Source of the DNA: Bacteroidota bacterium
GTDB lineage: Bacteria > Bacteroidota > Bacteroidia > J057
Direction of reading: 5' to 3'
Assembly (NCBI GenBank): GCA_003696875.1
Contig: RFHL01001307.1
Span: 1-15,634, forward strand
Length of the DNA: 15,634 nucleotides
Part shown: in pieces, positions 15,512 through 15,634 of the stretch
Position numbering within the stretch: position 1 is the first letter of the stretch
How the letters are laid out: every line of letters begins with the position of its first letter
The notes under the pieces: model-generated
Database searches by the model: none
Told to the model about the DNA's origin: nothing
Seen by the model: only the letters and a program-made list of their open reading frames with translations
Position numbers and translations under genes: made by a program

Positions 15512-15634
15512 AAGAGGTAGCGAGGATTGATCATCTTTAGGGTGCTCAAACCAAAAAGAACCCTAAAGATGATCAATCCTCGCTACCTCTTTTATTTTTT
15601 TCGCTGGGACAAAGCGCAACTGCGCCCGCGGAAA
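15469..15634. repeat. Perfect 75-base inverted repeat with 16-base spacer at the window's right edge
   Basis: Positions 15469-15543 and 15560-15634 are exact reverse complements along all 75 bases, checked base by base. The spacer 15544-15559 reads GCTCAAACCAAAAAGA. The right arm stops at the last base of the window, so the true extent cannot be seen. The left arm includes the end and stop codon of the 101-residue gene. This is far longer than an intrinsic terminator and has no mismatches. The likeliest reading is a fold-back chimera at a contig end; a hairpin telomere or a genuine long palindrome are alternatives. Confidence 0.95.

Noticed and set aside
15469..15634. Very strong intrinsic terminator
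   Set aside because: The stem is 75 perfect base pairs, includes coding sequence and its stop codon, and reaches the window edge; terminators are much shorter.

Overview
The window looks like a piece of a high-G+C Bacteroidota genome, most likely from the Saprospiraceae/Lewinella neighbourhood. The clearest sign is a 1797-residue secreted protein built from SprB-type repeats that ends in a type B sorting domain of the type IX secretion system (T9SS). T9SS is confined to the Bacteroidota and close relatives. Other pointers are two lipoproteins and a broken lipoprotein gene, a sulfatase, a DUF1835 protein, a Bacteroidota-style AraC regulator, and weak or absent Shine-Dalgarno sequences. The genus is an inference from gene content and composition. 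I see no rRNA, tRNA, CRISPR array or recognisable transposase.

Layout. Positions 1-366 hold no convincing gene; they carry four copies of a hairpin-forming repeat with 63/78/63-base spacing. Positions 367-5760 (minus strand) are the giant SprB-repeat protein. After a 309-base divergent intergenic region comes a DUF1835 protein (6070-6807, plus). It converges on a minus-strand pair: a lipoprotein sulfatase (6935-8518) and a Uma2-family nuclease-fold protein (8581-9180). A 139-base nested inverted-repeat element (9309-9447) separates these from an unrecognised protein of markedly lower G+C (9457-10365, minus). Next is a minus-strand lipoprotein gene (10464-12616) whose reading frame is broken three times by single-base shifts. 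With these restored it gives about 717 residues containing an internal duplication.

The right end is on the plus strand: an AraC regulator (12752-13600), then two adjacent paralogous genes (13685-14446, a lipoprotein; 14473-15099, no signal peptide). Each encodes two copies of a fold resembling antibiotic-biosynthesis-monooxygenase (ABM)/dimeric alpha-beta barrel proteins. A strong hairpin (15122-15149) closes this pair. A 101-residue unrecognised protein (15206-15511) follows, and its end runs into a perfect 75-base inverted repeat (15469-15543 / 15560-15634) whose right arm stops exactly at the window edge.

Functional reading. The giant protein and the sulfatase fit a surface-attached or gliding marine or sludge bacterium that handles sulfated polysaccharides. 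The AraC gene sits between the broken lipoprotein gene (divergent) and the ABM-like pair (same direction), so either could be its target; this is inference from position only. The points most worth a second look are the terminal inverted repeat, the triple-frameshift gene with internal duplication, the tandem ABM-like gene pair, the nested inverted repeat at 9309-9447 and the hairpin repeat array at the left edge.
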